Below are positions 46,535-54,463 of a stretch of DNA of 54,463 nt, in pieces. Position numbers and translations under genes: made by a program. Positions within the stretch are counted from its first letter, which is position 1, and every line of letters starts with the position of its first letter. Location of the stretch: positions 1-54,463 of the forward strand of contig NZ_WRPM01000022.1 of assembly GCF_009758175.1 (NCBI RefSeq), written 5' to 3'. The notes under the pieces are model-generated. The model did not search any database. It was not told the origin of the DNA and saw nothing but the letters and a program-made list of their open reading frames with translations. Source of the DNA: Nesterenkonia alkaliphila (GTDB lineage Bacteria; Actinomycetota; Actinomycetes; Actinomycetales; Micrococcaceae).

Positions 46535-46587
46535 AAAGTGCTACAGAAAATAGAAACGCAGGGCGAGGTCCGCCGCGCGCGCGGCGC

Positions 46588-47103
46588 TCAGCTGCGTGGG
46601 GCGAGGATCATATTGGTCATCCGGGCGGTGGAGAGCCGCCGCCCGGCGTCGTCGGTCATCACAATCTGATGCACACACAGCTGTCTGCCCAGGTTGATTG
46701 GAGTGCAGGTGGCGGTGACCAGCCCCTGCGTGGCCGAACGGTGGTGGGTGGCAGAGAGTTCGGTCCCGACCACCGCCCGCTCCAGCCCCAGGTTGGCCCG
46801 CACATGGAAGATCGAAGCCACCGAGCCCAAAGTCTCGGCCAGCACAAAGTGCCCCCCGCCGTGGAAGATCCCGGCATTCTGCTCATTGCCGGCCACCGGA
46901 AGAGTGGCCACCATCTTCTCCGGGCTCATCTCAGCGAACCGCATGCCCAGACGCACGCACATCGCCGAGACCCCGTGCGGACCCATCCAGTCCCAGTACT
47001 GCTCGGGCACCCCGGCCGCAGCCATCCGAGCACGCCGCTGCTCCTCAGTGGGAATCGGGGTCGGAACTCCAGGGGCCGGAGGGAAATTATCCTGATCGCT
47101 CAT
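46588..47103 (-). CDS. PaaI-type hotdog-fold thioesterase
   Basis: A 171-aa protein with the hotdog core: GNEQNAGIFHGGGHFVLAETLGS is the N-x(n)-HGG active region of PaaI/YdiI-like acyl-CoA thioesterases, followed by VVGTELSATHHRSATQG. Active as a dimer or tetramer in the cytoplasm; the acyl-CoA substrate is not predictable. Divergent from polA. The ATG at 47103 has TAAGGT 6 nt upstream. Confidence 0.87.
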   Translation of the reverse strand: MSDQDNFPPAPGVPTPIPTEEQRRARMAAAGVPEQYWDWMGPHGVSAMCVRLGMRFAEMSPEKMVATLPVAGNEQNAGIFHGGGHFVLAETLGSVASIFHVRANLGLERAVVGTELSATHHRSATQGLVTATCTPINLGRQLCVHQIVMTDDAGRRLSTARMTNMILAPRS

Positions 47104-47109
47104 ATGGGT

Positions 47110-47115
47110 ACCTTA
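47110..47115 (-). promoter_or_regulatory. -10 element TAAGGT, leaderless start of the thioesterase gene
   Basis: On the minus strand TAAGGT ends 6 nt before the ATG at 47103. Confidence 0.5.
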
Positions 47116-47199
47116 TAGCCGCCGGTGACCGCGGAGAATTTCGGCGCAGTGCTGGATAGAAGTCACAGCGGCAGGAGCCAAGGGCCCCGGGGAGGCAGG

Positions 47200-47205
47200 T
47201 AGGCT
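47200..47205 (+). promoter_or_regulatory. -10 element TAGGCT, leaderless start of polA
   Basis: TAGGCT ends 6 nt before the polA GTG. Confidence 0.6.
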
Positions 47206-47211
47206 AAGACT

Positions 47212-50022
47212 GTGAGCAACGAGGGCAATAAGCTGCTGGTGATCGACGGGCATTCAATGGCGTTCCGGGCGTTCTACGCCCTGCCGACCGAGTCTTTCCA
47301 GACCAGCACCGGGCAGTACACCAACGCCGTGCACGGCTTCACCAATATGCTGCTGAAGTTCATTCGGGAGGAACAGCCCACCCATATCGCTCTGGCCTTC
47401 GACCTGGACACCCCCACCTTCCGGCACCAGTCCTATGACGAGTACAAGGGCGGCCGGGACAAAACCCCTGCGGAGTTCGACGGGCAGATCGAGCTGATCA
47501 AAGAGGTAGCGGCGGCACTGAACATCCCTGCGGTCACGGTGGAGGGCTATGAGGCCGATGACATCGTGGCCAGCTACGTCACCCGGGCCGAGGCCGCCGG
47601 CTGGCAGACCCTGATCGTCTCCGGGGACCGCGATGCCCTGCAGCTGGTCACCGAGAACACTCACTTGGACTACCCCACCACCGGGGTCACCAAATCTGTG
47701 CGCCTGGACCCAGCGGGAGTGCAGGCCAAGTACCTGGTTCCGCCTGAGAAGTACCCAGACCTGGCCGCTCTGGTCGGGGAGAGTGCGGACAACCTGCCCG
47801 GAGTGCCTAAGGTGGGGCCCAAGACTGCCGCCAAGTGGATCGCGGAATACGGCTCCACCAGAGGGATCATTGAGAACGCCGAGGCCATCAAGGGCAAGGC
47901 GGGGGAGAACCTGCGCGCCGCTCTGGCCGATGTGGAGCGCAACCTGGAGCTCAACCGGCTGGTCACGGACCTGGATCTGCCGGTGGACCTGGAGCAGTGC
48001 GTGCTCGCCCCGCCTGACCGGGAGGCGGTGGAGCCACTCTTCGACGCCCTGCAGTTCAACCAGATCCGGGAGCGGCTCTTCGAGACCTTCGCCGCCCGGT
48101 TCCCGGAGGCTGATCTCTCCGCTGAGCCCACCCAAGCGCTGCCGCAGATCCAGACAGCGCACGACGCCGCCTCGCTCACCTCGTTCCTGGAAACGCACCA
48201 GGACCGTCCCCTGGCCCTGAGCCTGTGCCTGGACCGCTCCGGGGAGTCACTGTCCACCAAGGCCAAACGCGATGAGGCGGCCCGCCTGGCCGAGGTGCTG
48301 GCAGTGGTGCTCACCCCGGCGTTGTCCTCGGCTGACAGTGCCGAGGCGGTGACGGCTCTGACAGTGCCGCTGACCCAAGCGGATGCGCAGTTGGAGGCCG
48401 CGCTGGCGGACTGGCTGGCTGATCCCACCACCCCCAAACTGATTCACGACTACAAAGACGCCGGCAAGCGGCTGGCCTGGCGTGGGCTGAGCCTGCGCGG
48501 GGCGGTGGAGGACACCCTGCTGTCCGGCTACCTGGTGCAGCCGGACCGGCGGAACTTCGGCTTCCCGGAGCTGGTCACCCAGTACTTGGGCGTCTCGGCA
48601 GAGCCGGCCGACTATATCGGCGGTGAGGAGTTCCGCCGGACTGCCGAGAGCGAGGGAGGCCAGCTCTCGCTCTTCGATGAGGACGCGGCGCCTGGGGTGA
48701 CCAGGGAGGACCTGGCCCGGGCTGCGGTCCATGGCATGCTGCTGCATTCGCTCTCTGCCACCCTGCACGCCGAGCTCACCGAGCGGAAGGCGGAGAAGCT
48801 GCTCTATGAACTGGAGCTGCCGCTGGCTGAAATCCTGCTGCAGATGGAGCTCACCGGCATCGCGGTCAGCCGCCAGAGGCTGGAGTCCCTGGACGCGGAG
48901 TTCCAGGAGTCCATCAGCGGTTCCGCTGAGGCCGCCTATGCGGTGGTGGGCCATGAGGTGAACCTCGGCTCGCCCAAGCAGCTGCAGGCGGTGCTCTTCG
49001 AGGAGCTCGGCCTGCCCACCACGGGGGTGAAGAAGAACAAGACCGGCTACTCCACCGATGTGGAGACGCTGCAGGACCTGCTGGCCAAGACCCAGAACGA
49101 ATTCCTGGTGCATCTGATGAACCACCGGGACGCCTCCAAGCTGCGCCAGACCGTCACCGGGCTGATCGAAGCCATCGGTGACGACGCCCGCATCCACACC
49201 ACCTACGCTCAGACCGTGGCGGCCACCGGGCGGCTGAGCTCCCTGCACCCGAATCTGCAGAACATCCCGGTGCGCACCGAGTCTGGCCGCAAAATCCGTG
49301 ACGCCTTCGTAGTGGGCGAGGGCTACGAGACCCTCCTGACCGCCGACTACTCCCAGATTGAGATGCGCATCATGGCACATCTCTCCGGGGACCAGGCGCT
49401 CATCCAGGCCTTCAAGGAGGGCGAGGACCTGCACAACTTTGTGGGCGCCAGGGTATTCGGGGTGGGCACCGAGGAGGTCAGCCCCGAGCAGCGCTCAAAG
49501 GTCAAGGCGATGAGCTACGGGCTGGTCTACGGGCTGAGCAGCTTTGGGCTCTCCAAACAGCTGGGCATCGGCGTGGATGAAGCCCGGGAGCTGATGAACG
49601 AGTACTTCGAACGCTTCGGTGCGGTACGCGATTACCTGCGCGATATCGTCAGCCAGGCCAAGAAGGACGGCTACACCGAGACCATCTATGGGCGCCGGCG
49701 GTACCTGCCGGATCTGACCAGCGACAACCGGCAGCTGCGTCAGATGGCCGAGCGGGCTGCGCTCAACGCCCCCATCCAAGGTTCGGCAGCGGATATCATC
49801 AAACGGGCCATGATCAGCGTGGACGCCGCCCTGGCCGAGGCGCAGCTGAGCTCCCGAATGCTGCTGCAGGTCCACGATGAGCTGGTGCTGGAGGTGGTAC
49901 CAGGGGAGCGTGAGCAGGTTGAACAGCTGCTCATCGAGCGGATGGGCGCCGCCGCCGAGCTCACTGTGCCGCTGGACGTACATGTGGGTGCGGGTCACTC
50001 CTGGCACAGCGCCGCCCACTGA
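47212..50022 (+). CDS. polA: DNA polymerase I
   Basis: Removes Okazaki primers and fills gaps. The 936-aa protein has an N-terminal 5'-3' exonuclease (LLVIDGHSMAFRAFYAL, GYEADDIVASY, SGDRDALQLV), a middle 3'-5' exonuclease fold that lacks the catalytic acidic pair (the first motif reads LALSLCLD), and a full polymerase domain: HPNLQNIPVRTESGR, motif A TADYSQIEMRIMAHLSG, motif B and motif C VHDELVLEV. Loss of proofreading residues is known in several actinobacterial and thermophile PolA enzymes. Confidence 0.97.
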   Translation: MSNEGNKLLVIDGHSMAFRAFYALPTESFQTSTGQYTNAVHGFTNMLLKFIREEQPTHIALAFDLDTPTFRHQSYDEYKGGRDKTPAEFDGQIELIKEVAAALNIPAVTVEGYEADDIVASYVTRAEAAGWQTLIVSGDRDALQLVTENTHLDYPTTGVTKSVRLDPAGVQAKYLVPPEKYPDLAALVGESADNLPGVPKVGPKTAAKWIAEYGSTRGIIENAEAIKGKAGENLRAALADVERNLELNRLVTDLDLPVDLEQCVLAPPDREAVEPLFDALQFNQIRERLFETFAARFPEADLSAEPTQALPQIQTAHDAASLTSFLETHQDRPLALSLCLDRSGESLSTKAKRDEAARLAEVLAVVLTPALSSADSAEAVTALTVPLTQADAQLEAALADWLADPTTPKLIHDYKDAGKRLAWRGLSLRGAVEDTLLSGYLVQPDRRNFGFPELVTQYLGVSAEPADYIGGEEFRRTAESEGGQLSLFDEDAAPGVTREDLARAAVHGMLLHSLSATLHAELTERKAEKLLYELELPLAEILLQMELTGIAVSRQRLESLDAEFQESISGSAEAAYAVVGHEVNLGSPKQLQAVLFEELGLPTTGVKKNKTGYSTDVETLQDLLAKTQNEFLVHLMNHRDASKLRQTVTGLIEAIGDDARIHTTYAQTVAATGRLSSLHPNLQNIPVRTESGRKIRDAFVVGEGYETLLTADYSQIEMRIMAHLSGDQALIQAFKEGEDLHNFVGARVFGVGTEEVSPEQRSKVKAMSYGLVYGLSSFGLSKQLGIGVDEARELMNEYFERFGAVRDYLRDIVSQAKKDGYTETIYGRRRYLPDLTSDNRQLRQMAERAALNAPIQGSAADIIKRAMISVDAALAEAQLSSRMLLQVHDELVLEVVPGEREQVEQLLIERMGAAAELTVPLDVHVGAGHSWHSAAH

Positions 50023-50061
50023 CGGCCCTGTGCGGGCACCTGGCTGTGCTCGGCTCGGTCA

Positions 50062-50079
50062 CAAGGCTTCCCGGCCTTG
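50062..50079 (+). terminator. Weak hairpin after polA
   Basis: CAAGGC and GCCTTG pair perfectly around a 6-nt loop, followed by CTTCC rather than a T run. Confidence 0.35.
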
Positions 50080-50127
50080 CTTCCCTCGCCTCCCTTGCCA
50101 TGCACTCCGCACAGAACCGTCACCCGT

Positions 50128-50133
50128 TAGGCT
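50128..50133 (+). promoter_or_regulatory. -10 element TAGGCT, leaderless start of deacetylase gene
   Basis: TAGGCT ends 6 nt before the ATG at 50140. Confidence 0.6.
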
Positions 50134-50139
50134 GACCGG

Positions 50140-51033
50140 ATGTCCTTCGACCGCAGAGCATTCCTCGGCCTGAGCGCCGTCTCCGCTGCCGGGCTGCTCA
50201 CCGGCTGCGGGCCCGGGGAGGCGCGTGGGGCGGCGTCGACCCTTATCCGTCCCGAGCCACCGCACCCTGTCCCGTCCCCGGACCCCACCCAAACCTCCGA
50301 ACCCTCCGAATCCACCGGGCAGCAGGAGCCGCCGAGCCTGGAGGAGCTGCAGGCGCAGCACGGACAGCAGCAGCCCCAGGAGTGGGGCTTGGAGACCTCC
50401 GGGGTGATCACCAGCTTCACACCCAGCGGCAACCAGGCGGTGCTCACTCTTGATGCCTGCGGCGGGCGGGGCAGCGGAGGGTACGACGCCGCCCTGATCG
50501 ACTCTCTGCGCCAGGCAGGGATCGCTGCCAGCCTCTTCATCAATAAGCGGTGGGCACAGGAGAACTATGGGATCACCCAGGAGCTGATCGAGGACCCGCT
50601 GTTCGAGATCGCCAATCACGGCACCCAGCACAAGCCGCTCTCGGTGACCGGGCAGCAGGCCTATGGGATCCCCGGCACTGAGTCGCTCGAGGAAGCCTAC
50701 GCCGAGATCATGGACAACCAGCAGTTCTTCCGGGACAGCTTCGGCCTCGAACTGCCCTTCTTCCGTGCCGGCACCGCCTATGTGGATGAGGTGGCCGCAC
50801 AGATGGCGCAGCAGCTCGGCACGCCAGTGGTGAACTTCTCGGTCAACGGTGACGCCGGGGCCACCTACAGTGCCACGGAGGTGCAGCGCGCGATGCGCGA
50901 GGTCGGGCCCGGAGACATCGTGATCGGCCACTTCAACCAGCCGGATTCCCAGGTTGCCGCCGGGTTCGGCCAAGCACTGCAGGAGGCCGCCGAGCGCGGC
51001 ATCGAGTGGATGACGCTCAGCCAGGTGCTGTGA
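50140..51033 (+). CDS. Polysaccharide-deacetylase-like lipoprotein (Tat signal)
   Basis: A 297-aa exported protein. The N terminus has a twin-arginine motif (DRRAFLG) and a lipobox LTGC with Cys23, so it is probably Tat-exported and lipid-anchored. After a Pro/Ser/Glu linker comes a NodB-like domain: AVLTLDACGG in place of TFDDG, and FEIANHGTQHKPLS with the two metal His (H-x3-H). The TFDDG change is seen in a known subgroup of deacetylase-like proteins. Substrate may be a wall sugar. The gene lies between polA and eis. Confidence 0.87.
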   Translation: MSFDRRAFLGLSAVSAAGLLTGCGPGEARGAASTLIRPEPPHPVPSPDPTQTSEPSESTGQQEPPSLEELQAQHGQQQPQEWGLETSGVITSFTPSGNQAVLTLDACGGRGSGGYDAALIDSLRQAGIAASLFINKRWAQENYGITQELIEDPLFEIANHGTQHKPLSVTGQQAYGIPGTESLEEAYAEIMDNQQFFRDSFGLELPFFRAGTAYVDEVAAQMAQQLGTPVVNFSVNGDAGATYSATEVQRAMREVGPGDIVIGHFNQPDSQVAAGFGQALQEAAERGIEWMTLSQVL

Positions 51034-51037
51034 ACGA

Positions 51038-51043
51038 TAGGCT
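51038..51043 (+). promoter_or_regulatory. -10 element TAGGCT, leaderless start of eis-like gene
   Basis: TAGGCT ends 6 nt before the GTG at 51050, 4 nt after the previous stop. Confidence 0.6.
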
Positions 51044-51049
51044 TATCGG

Positions 51050-52432
51050 GTGAGCACAGATTACTCGCCCAAGACACCCCAGATCGCACCGCTGGCCGAA
51101 GGGCTGGTGAGCCGCAGCTTCCCAGCCGCGCTGACGGCTGAAGGGGACCCGGAGCCGGAGACCCAGGCTTTCGTCCGAACCGTCGGCTACAACTTCTACG
51201 ATGACCGCAAGCCGGAGGAGCATGTCCGGCGCTCAGTGACAGCCTCCGCCGCAGACGGGCGCCAGCTCCACGGGGTGTACCTGGACCCGGGCTTCGCCTC
51301 CCTGGAGCCCTGGGGTGATATGTACGAGAAGATCGGTTTCGACTCCCAGCACCCGGTGGGCACATTCGTGGACTATGACAAGACCCTCAACGCCGGGGGA
51401 GCCGAGCCCATCCCGGCCCGGCTGATCACCGGGGTCGGCGTCAGCCCGAGCTTCCGGCGGCGCGGGATTCTCAAGCACCTGATGACCGCCGGCCTGGCGC
51501 GCGCAGTGCAGGATGGTCTGCCGCTGGCTGCGCTGACCGCCTCCGAGGGATCCATCTACGGGCGATTCGGCTTCGGCCCGGCCACCCGCGAGGCCTCGGT
51601 GGAGCTGGACCTGCGCCCCGGAGCCGAAGGCTTCTCCCTGCGCACCCTGCCCACCGGCCGGGTGCTGGTGATCGACCCCAGCCGTGCCCGGGAGACCTTC
51701 GAAGAGGTCTTCGCGGCTTTCCATACGCGCACCCGAGGCTCGGTGGACCGTCAGGAGCGGTACTACCGGCACGAGTCGGGGGAATGGTCCGCGGAGGACC
51801 TCAGCACCGAGGACAAGAAGCTGCGCGGTGCAGTCCATGTCCGAGAGGACGGCACAGTGGGCGGCTATGTGGTCTACCAGTTCGAGGGGTGGGAGAACGA
51901 GCCCACTACGATGCGAGTCCACTCCCTGGTAGCCGCTGATCCGACCAGCAGCGTAGAGCTGTGGCGGTTCATCGCCGACCTGGACATCGTCCACCGGGCC
52001 ACCTACCGGACCGCTCCGGTGGAGGAGCCGCTGATGCACGCCCTGACCACACCGCGGACGCGGAAAGTCACCGAACTCGGCGATATGCTCTGGGTCCGCA
52101 TCCTCAACCCGGTGACCGCCCTCGAGGCCCGGGCCTGGAGCGCCGAGGGCGAGTTCAGCCTGAGCCTGACCGACCCGCAGGGGATCGCAGCCGGCACCTT
52201 CACCGTCTCCGTCAGCGGGGGAATGGCCCAGGTGACCAGTACTGAGAGTACGACGACGCCCCAGCACTTCCACCTGGATGTGGAGGCTCTCAGCTCTCTC
52301 TATCTGGGGGATGTCTCGGTGCTCACCATGCGCGATGCCGGCAGGATCACCGCGGAGGAGGAGGCCGACTGGGGTGCCCTCGCCGCCACCTTCGACTCGC
52401 CCACCAAGCCCTACTGCGCCACCCATTTCTGA
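51050..52432 (+). CDS. Eis-like GNAT N-acetyltransferase
   Basis: A 460-aa protein of the Eis family: N-terminal GNAT domain with the acetyl-CoA loop VGVSPSFRRRGILKHL (V-x(n)-R-x2-G-x-G/A type) and GSIYGRFGFGPAT, a second GNAT-like domain, and a C-terminal SCP-like domain ending in Phe (KPYCATHF), whose terminal carboxylate acts as catalytic base in mycobacterial Eis. Mycobacterial Eis acetylates aminoglycosides and host proteins; here the natural substrate is unknown. Confidence 0.9.
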   Translation: MSTDYSPKTPQIAPLAEGLVSRSFPAALTAEGDPEPETQAFVRTVGYNFYDDRKPEEHVRRSVTASAADGRQLHGVYLDPGFASLEPWGDMYEKIGFDSQHPVGTFVDYDKTLNAGGAEPIPARLITGVGVSPSFRRRGILKHLMTAGLARAVQDGLPLAALTASEGSIYGRFGFGPATREASVELDLRPGAEGFSLRTLPTGRVLVIDPSRARETFEEVFAAFHTRTRGSVDRQERYYRHESGEWSAEDLSTEDKKLRGAVHVREDGTVGGYVVYQFEGWENEPTTMRVHSLVAADPTSSVELWRFIADLDIVHRATYRTAPVEEPLMHALTTPRTRKVTELGDMLWVRILNPVTALEARAWSAEGEFSLSLTDPQGIAAGTFTVSVSGGMAQVTSTESTTTPQHFHLDVEALSSLYLGDVSVLTMRDAGRITAEEEADWGALAATFDSPTKPYCATHF

Positions 52433-52652
52433 GTTAGTTCCGGCACAGTTGTGCCGCATTGCCGCGGGAGTATAGACTGATCGGGCGCGTTCTGCGCACA
52501 GAGTCGTGTCTGACTTCTGACAGATCCCGCTCGAGAATCATACGGAGTTATTCGTATGTGCTTGAGCGCCCTGCAATTGTCCGCCGCTCAGTGCCTGCAG
52601 CAAGAACAGTGCACTGACCCAACCACACAATCCAACTAGGAACACCTACTAC
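52433..52652 (+). promoter_or_regulatory. rpsA upstream region with hairpins
   Basis: The 220-bp gap holds a small hairpin CGGCAC-AGTT-GTGCCG (52441-52456), TATAGA near 52471 as a possible -10, and a long two-part hairpin: GCTCGAG (52529-52535) with CTTGAGC (52561-52567) and CATACG (52539-52544) with CGTATG (52553-52558). If transcription starts near 52480 the long hairpin is in the 5' leader of rpsA. S1 is known to regulate its own mRNA in E. coli. No gene is seen in the gap. Confidence 0.55.
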
Positions 52653-54152
52653 ATGACCACCACTGCAACCGCACCCGGTGCCCCCCAGGTCGCCATCAAC
52701 GACATCGGAACCGCTGAAGAGTTCCTCGCCGCCGTCGATGCCACGATCAAATACTTCGACGACGGAGACATGGTGGAAGGCACCATCGTCAAGGTCGACC
52801 GCGATGAGGTCCTCCTGGACATCGGGTACAAGACCGAGGGCGTAATCCCGTCCCGCGAGCTGTCCATCAAACATGATGTTGACCCGGACGAGGTAGTCGC
52901 TGTCGGCGATAAGATCGAGGCTCTGGTTCTCCAGAAGGAGGACAAGGAAGGCCGTCTGGTCCTCTCCAAGAAGCGTGCCCAGTACGAGCGCGCCTGGGGC
53001 GATATCGAGCGCATCAAGGATGAGGACGGAGTTGTCACCGGCACCGTCATCGAGGTGGTCAAGGGCGGCCTGATCCTGGACATCGGCCTGCGCGGCTTCC
53101 TCCCCGCATCCCTGGTAGAGATGCGCCGGGTGCGCGATCTGGCCCCCTACATCGGCCAGGAGATCGAGGCCAAGATCATCGAGCTGGACAAGAACCGCAA
53201 CAACGTGGTCCTGTCCCGCCGCGCATGGCTGGAGCAGACCCAGTCCGAGGTCCGCTCCACCTTCCTCAATAAGCTGGAGCGCGGCCAGGTCCGCAACGGT
53301 GTGGTCTCCTCCATCGTCAACTTCGGGGCCTTCGTGGACCTCGGCGGAGTCGACGGCCTGGTCCATGTCTCCGAGCTGTCCTGGAAGCACATCGACCACC
53401 CGCAGGAAGTCGTGGCCGTCGGCGATGAGGTCACCGTGGAGGTCCTCGAGGTGGACATGGACCGCGAGCGTGTCTCGCTGTCCCTGAAGGCCACCCAGGA
53501 AGACCCGTGGCAGACCTTCGCCCGCACCCACGCCCTGGGCCAGATCGTGCCCGGCAAGGTCACCAAGCTGGTGCCCTTCGGCGCATTCGTCCGTGTGGAA
53601 GACGGCATCGAGGGCCTGGTGCACATCTCCGAGCTGGCTGTCCGCCACGTGGACCTGGCAGAGCAGGTCGTCTCGGTGGATGACGAGGTGTTCGTCAAGG
53701 TCATCGACATCGACCTGGAGCGCCGCCGCATCTCGCTGAGCCTGAAGCAGGCCAACGAAGGTGTGGACCCCGAGGCAGAGGACTTCGACCCCGCTCTCTA
53801 CGGCATGGATGCCGAGTACGACGAAGAGGGCAACTACAAGTACCCCGAGGGCTTCGACCCCGAGACCAACGAGTGGATGGAAGGTTTCGAGGAGGCCCGC
53901 GCCGCCTGGGAGGCCCAGTACGCCGCCGCTCAGGAGCGGTGGGAGAAGCACAAGGAGCAGGTGCGCAAGGCTATCGACGCCGATGCAGAGGCTGCCGCCG
54001 AGGCCACCGTCTCCGGCTCCAGCTCCTCCCGCAAGGAGAAGGCCCCCTCCGGCCCGTCCAACTACTCCTCCCAGCAGGAGACTGAGGATGCCGGAACCCT
54101 GGCTTCCGATGAGGCACTGGCAGCGCTCCGGGAGAAGCTCACCGGTAAGTGA
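52653..54152 (+). CDS. rpsA: 30S ribosomal protein S1
   Basis: Binds mRNA on the 30S subunit. The 499-aa protein has four S1 (OB-fold) repeats, each with the GxVxxIxxFGAFVxL-type core (for example VSSIVNFGAFVDLGGVDGLVH and VTKLVPFGAFVRVEDGIEGLVH in part), and an acidic, Ala/Glu-rich C-terminal tail of ~130 residues. Four repeats rather than the six of E. coli is normal for actinobacteria. ATG preceded by AACTAGGAACACC. A strong terminator follows. Confidence 0.97.
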   Translation: MTTTATAPGAPQVAINDIGTAEEFLAAVDATIKYFDDGDMVEGTIVKVDRDEVLLDIGYKTEGVIPSRELSIKHDVDPDEVVAVGDKIEALVLQKEDKEGRLVLSKKRAQYERAWGDIERIKDEDGVVTGTVIEVVKGGLILDIGLRGFLPASLVEMRRVRDLAPYIGQEIEAKIIELDKNRNNVVLSRRAWLEQTQSEVRSTFLNKLERGQVRNGVVSSIVNFGAFVDLGGVDGLVHVSELSWKHIDHPQEVVAVGDEVTVEVLEVDMDRERVSLSLKATQEDPWQTFARTHALGQIVPGKVTKLVPFGAFVRVEDGIEGLVHISELAVRHVDLAEQVVSVDDEVFVKVIDIDLERRRISLSLKQANEGVDPEAEDFDPALYGMDAEYDEEGNYKYPEGFDPETNEWMEGFEEARAAWEAQYAAAQERWEKHKEQVRKAIDADAEAAAEATVSGSSSSRKEKAPSGPSNYSSQQETEDAGTLASDEALAALREKLTGK

Positions 54153-54190
54153 AGCTCACCGGCACGTGATGCTTAGCTGACTATTAGCTG

Positions 54191-54237
54191 AACAGAACCC
54201 GTCTAATCCGTGAGGATTGGGCGGGTTCTGTTGCTTA
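54191..54237 (+). terminator. Strong intrinsic terminator after rpsA
   Basis: AACAGAACCCG (54191-54201) pairs with CGGGTTCTGTT (54222-54232); the inner TCTAATCC/GGATTGGG completes an almost 19-bp stem with a GTGA loop, followed by GCTT. Confidence 0.92.
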
Positions 54238-54262
54238 ACGTCACGTTTCGTGGCTACGGTGG

Positions 54263-54278
54263 GGCCCTGATCAGGGCC
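54263..54278. repeat. 16-bp perfect palindrome
   Basis: GGCCCTGATCAGGGCC is a perfect palindrome between the rpsA terminator and the BCCT-like start; possible operator. GCCCTGATCAG recurs at about 54428. Confidence 0.6.
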
Positions 54279-54312
54279 TGAGTGGGCCTGAGCCGCTTAC
54301 CGAAAGGAACAC

Positions 54313-54447
54313 ATGCTCGAGAAGGTTCACGACCTGTTCAGGCTCCGCACAAGCCCGGTCATCTTCTTCGTCTCCGTTGGTCTGATCGCCGCTTTCGTTA
54401 TAAGGGGTATCCATTTAGGTGCCAAAGCCCTGATCAGCGTCAGTTGA
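54313..54447 (+). pseudogene. N-terminal remnant resembling a BCCT transporter
   Basis: A 44-codon reading frame with a good ribosome site (GAAAGGA, 5 nt before ATG). The product begins MLEKVHDLFRLRTSPVIFF and continues VSVGLIAAFVI, which matches the N terminus of BCCT betaine/choline/carnitine transporters (RTSPVxFFxSxGLI), but a short unrelated tail and a TGA follow where ~450 more residues would be expected. No other frame in the last 50 bp restores a BCCT-like sequence. The window ends here, so it may be a truncated gene, a frameshift, or a genuine one-helix membrane peptide. Confidence 0.45.
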
Positions 54448-54463
54448 GGGTCTGTGAGCGCGG

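Overview
The window is chromosomal DNA of a high-G+C actinobacterium, most likely a member of the Micrococcaceae; a Nesterenkonia- or Arthrobacter-like organism is my guess, from memory of gene order only. The signs are the arrangement argS-lysA-hom-thrC-thrB-rho-prfA-prmC-tsaC-wecA-atpIBEFHAGDC-nucS, the Rho factor with a long charged insertion, NucS (archaeal and actinobacterial mismatch repair), an Eis-type acetyltransferase, a DUF3515 lipoprotein, and many GTG starts placed 6-8 nt behind a TAnnnT -10 element (leaderless transcripts). I see no prophage, IS element, CRISPR array or rRNA.

Layout. 1-4.1 kb (minus strand): Fic protein, RES-like protein and a two-permease ABC-2 exporter with its ATPase, divergent from a LuxR-type regulator (4.2-5.6 kb). 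5.6-7.3 kb: LysR regulator divergent from a LysE-type exporter. 7.3-14.0 kb: argS, lysA and the threonine branch hom-thrC-thrB. 14.2-20.0 kb: rho, prfA, prmC, tsaC and a WecA-type sugar-phosphate transferase, the last three translationally coupled. 20.0-27.6 kb: complete F1Fo ATP synthase operon, closed by a perfect hairpin terminator. 27.6-32.7 kb: nucS, a small CxxC protein, a large acidic membrane protein, a CnoX/YbbN-like protein and a DUF3515 lipoprotein. 32.7-41.9 kb: LCP ligase, DhaL-domain protein, recG, rsmD, a glycosyltransferase, coaD, galU, yceD-rpmF and rnc. 42.0-46.5 kb: envelope-glycan genes (second LCP ligase, three glycosyltransferases) and tRNA-Gly(TCC). 46.6-54.5 kb: thioesterase, polA, a polysaccharide-deacetylase lipoprotein, an eis-like gene, rpsA with a structured leader, a strong terminator, and an apparent remnant of a BCCT transporter.

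How the genes work together. Most are housekeeping: amino-acid synthesis, translation termination and release-factor modification, transcription termination, energy conversion, DNA repair and replication. A second theme is the envelope: WecA-type transferase, GalU, four glycosyltransferases (three in one block), two LCP ligases and a deacetylase could together build and attach a wall glycopolymer.

The most unusual signals are at DNA or RNA level. (1) The word GGCGTCGTCGTA and its core GGCGTCGTC recur far above expectation, on both strands, in every reading frame and in spacers. (2) A 113-bp ungapped repeat with nested hairpin arms and two compensatory base-pair changes sits in two gaps between convergent genes. 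(3) rho and rpsA have structured leaders. (4) Leaderless promoters are very frequent. (5) galU has a codon style unlike all its neighbours. All counts were made by eye.
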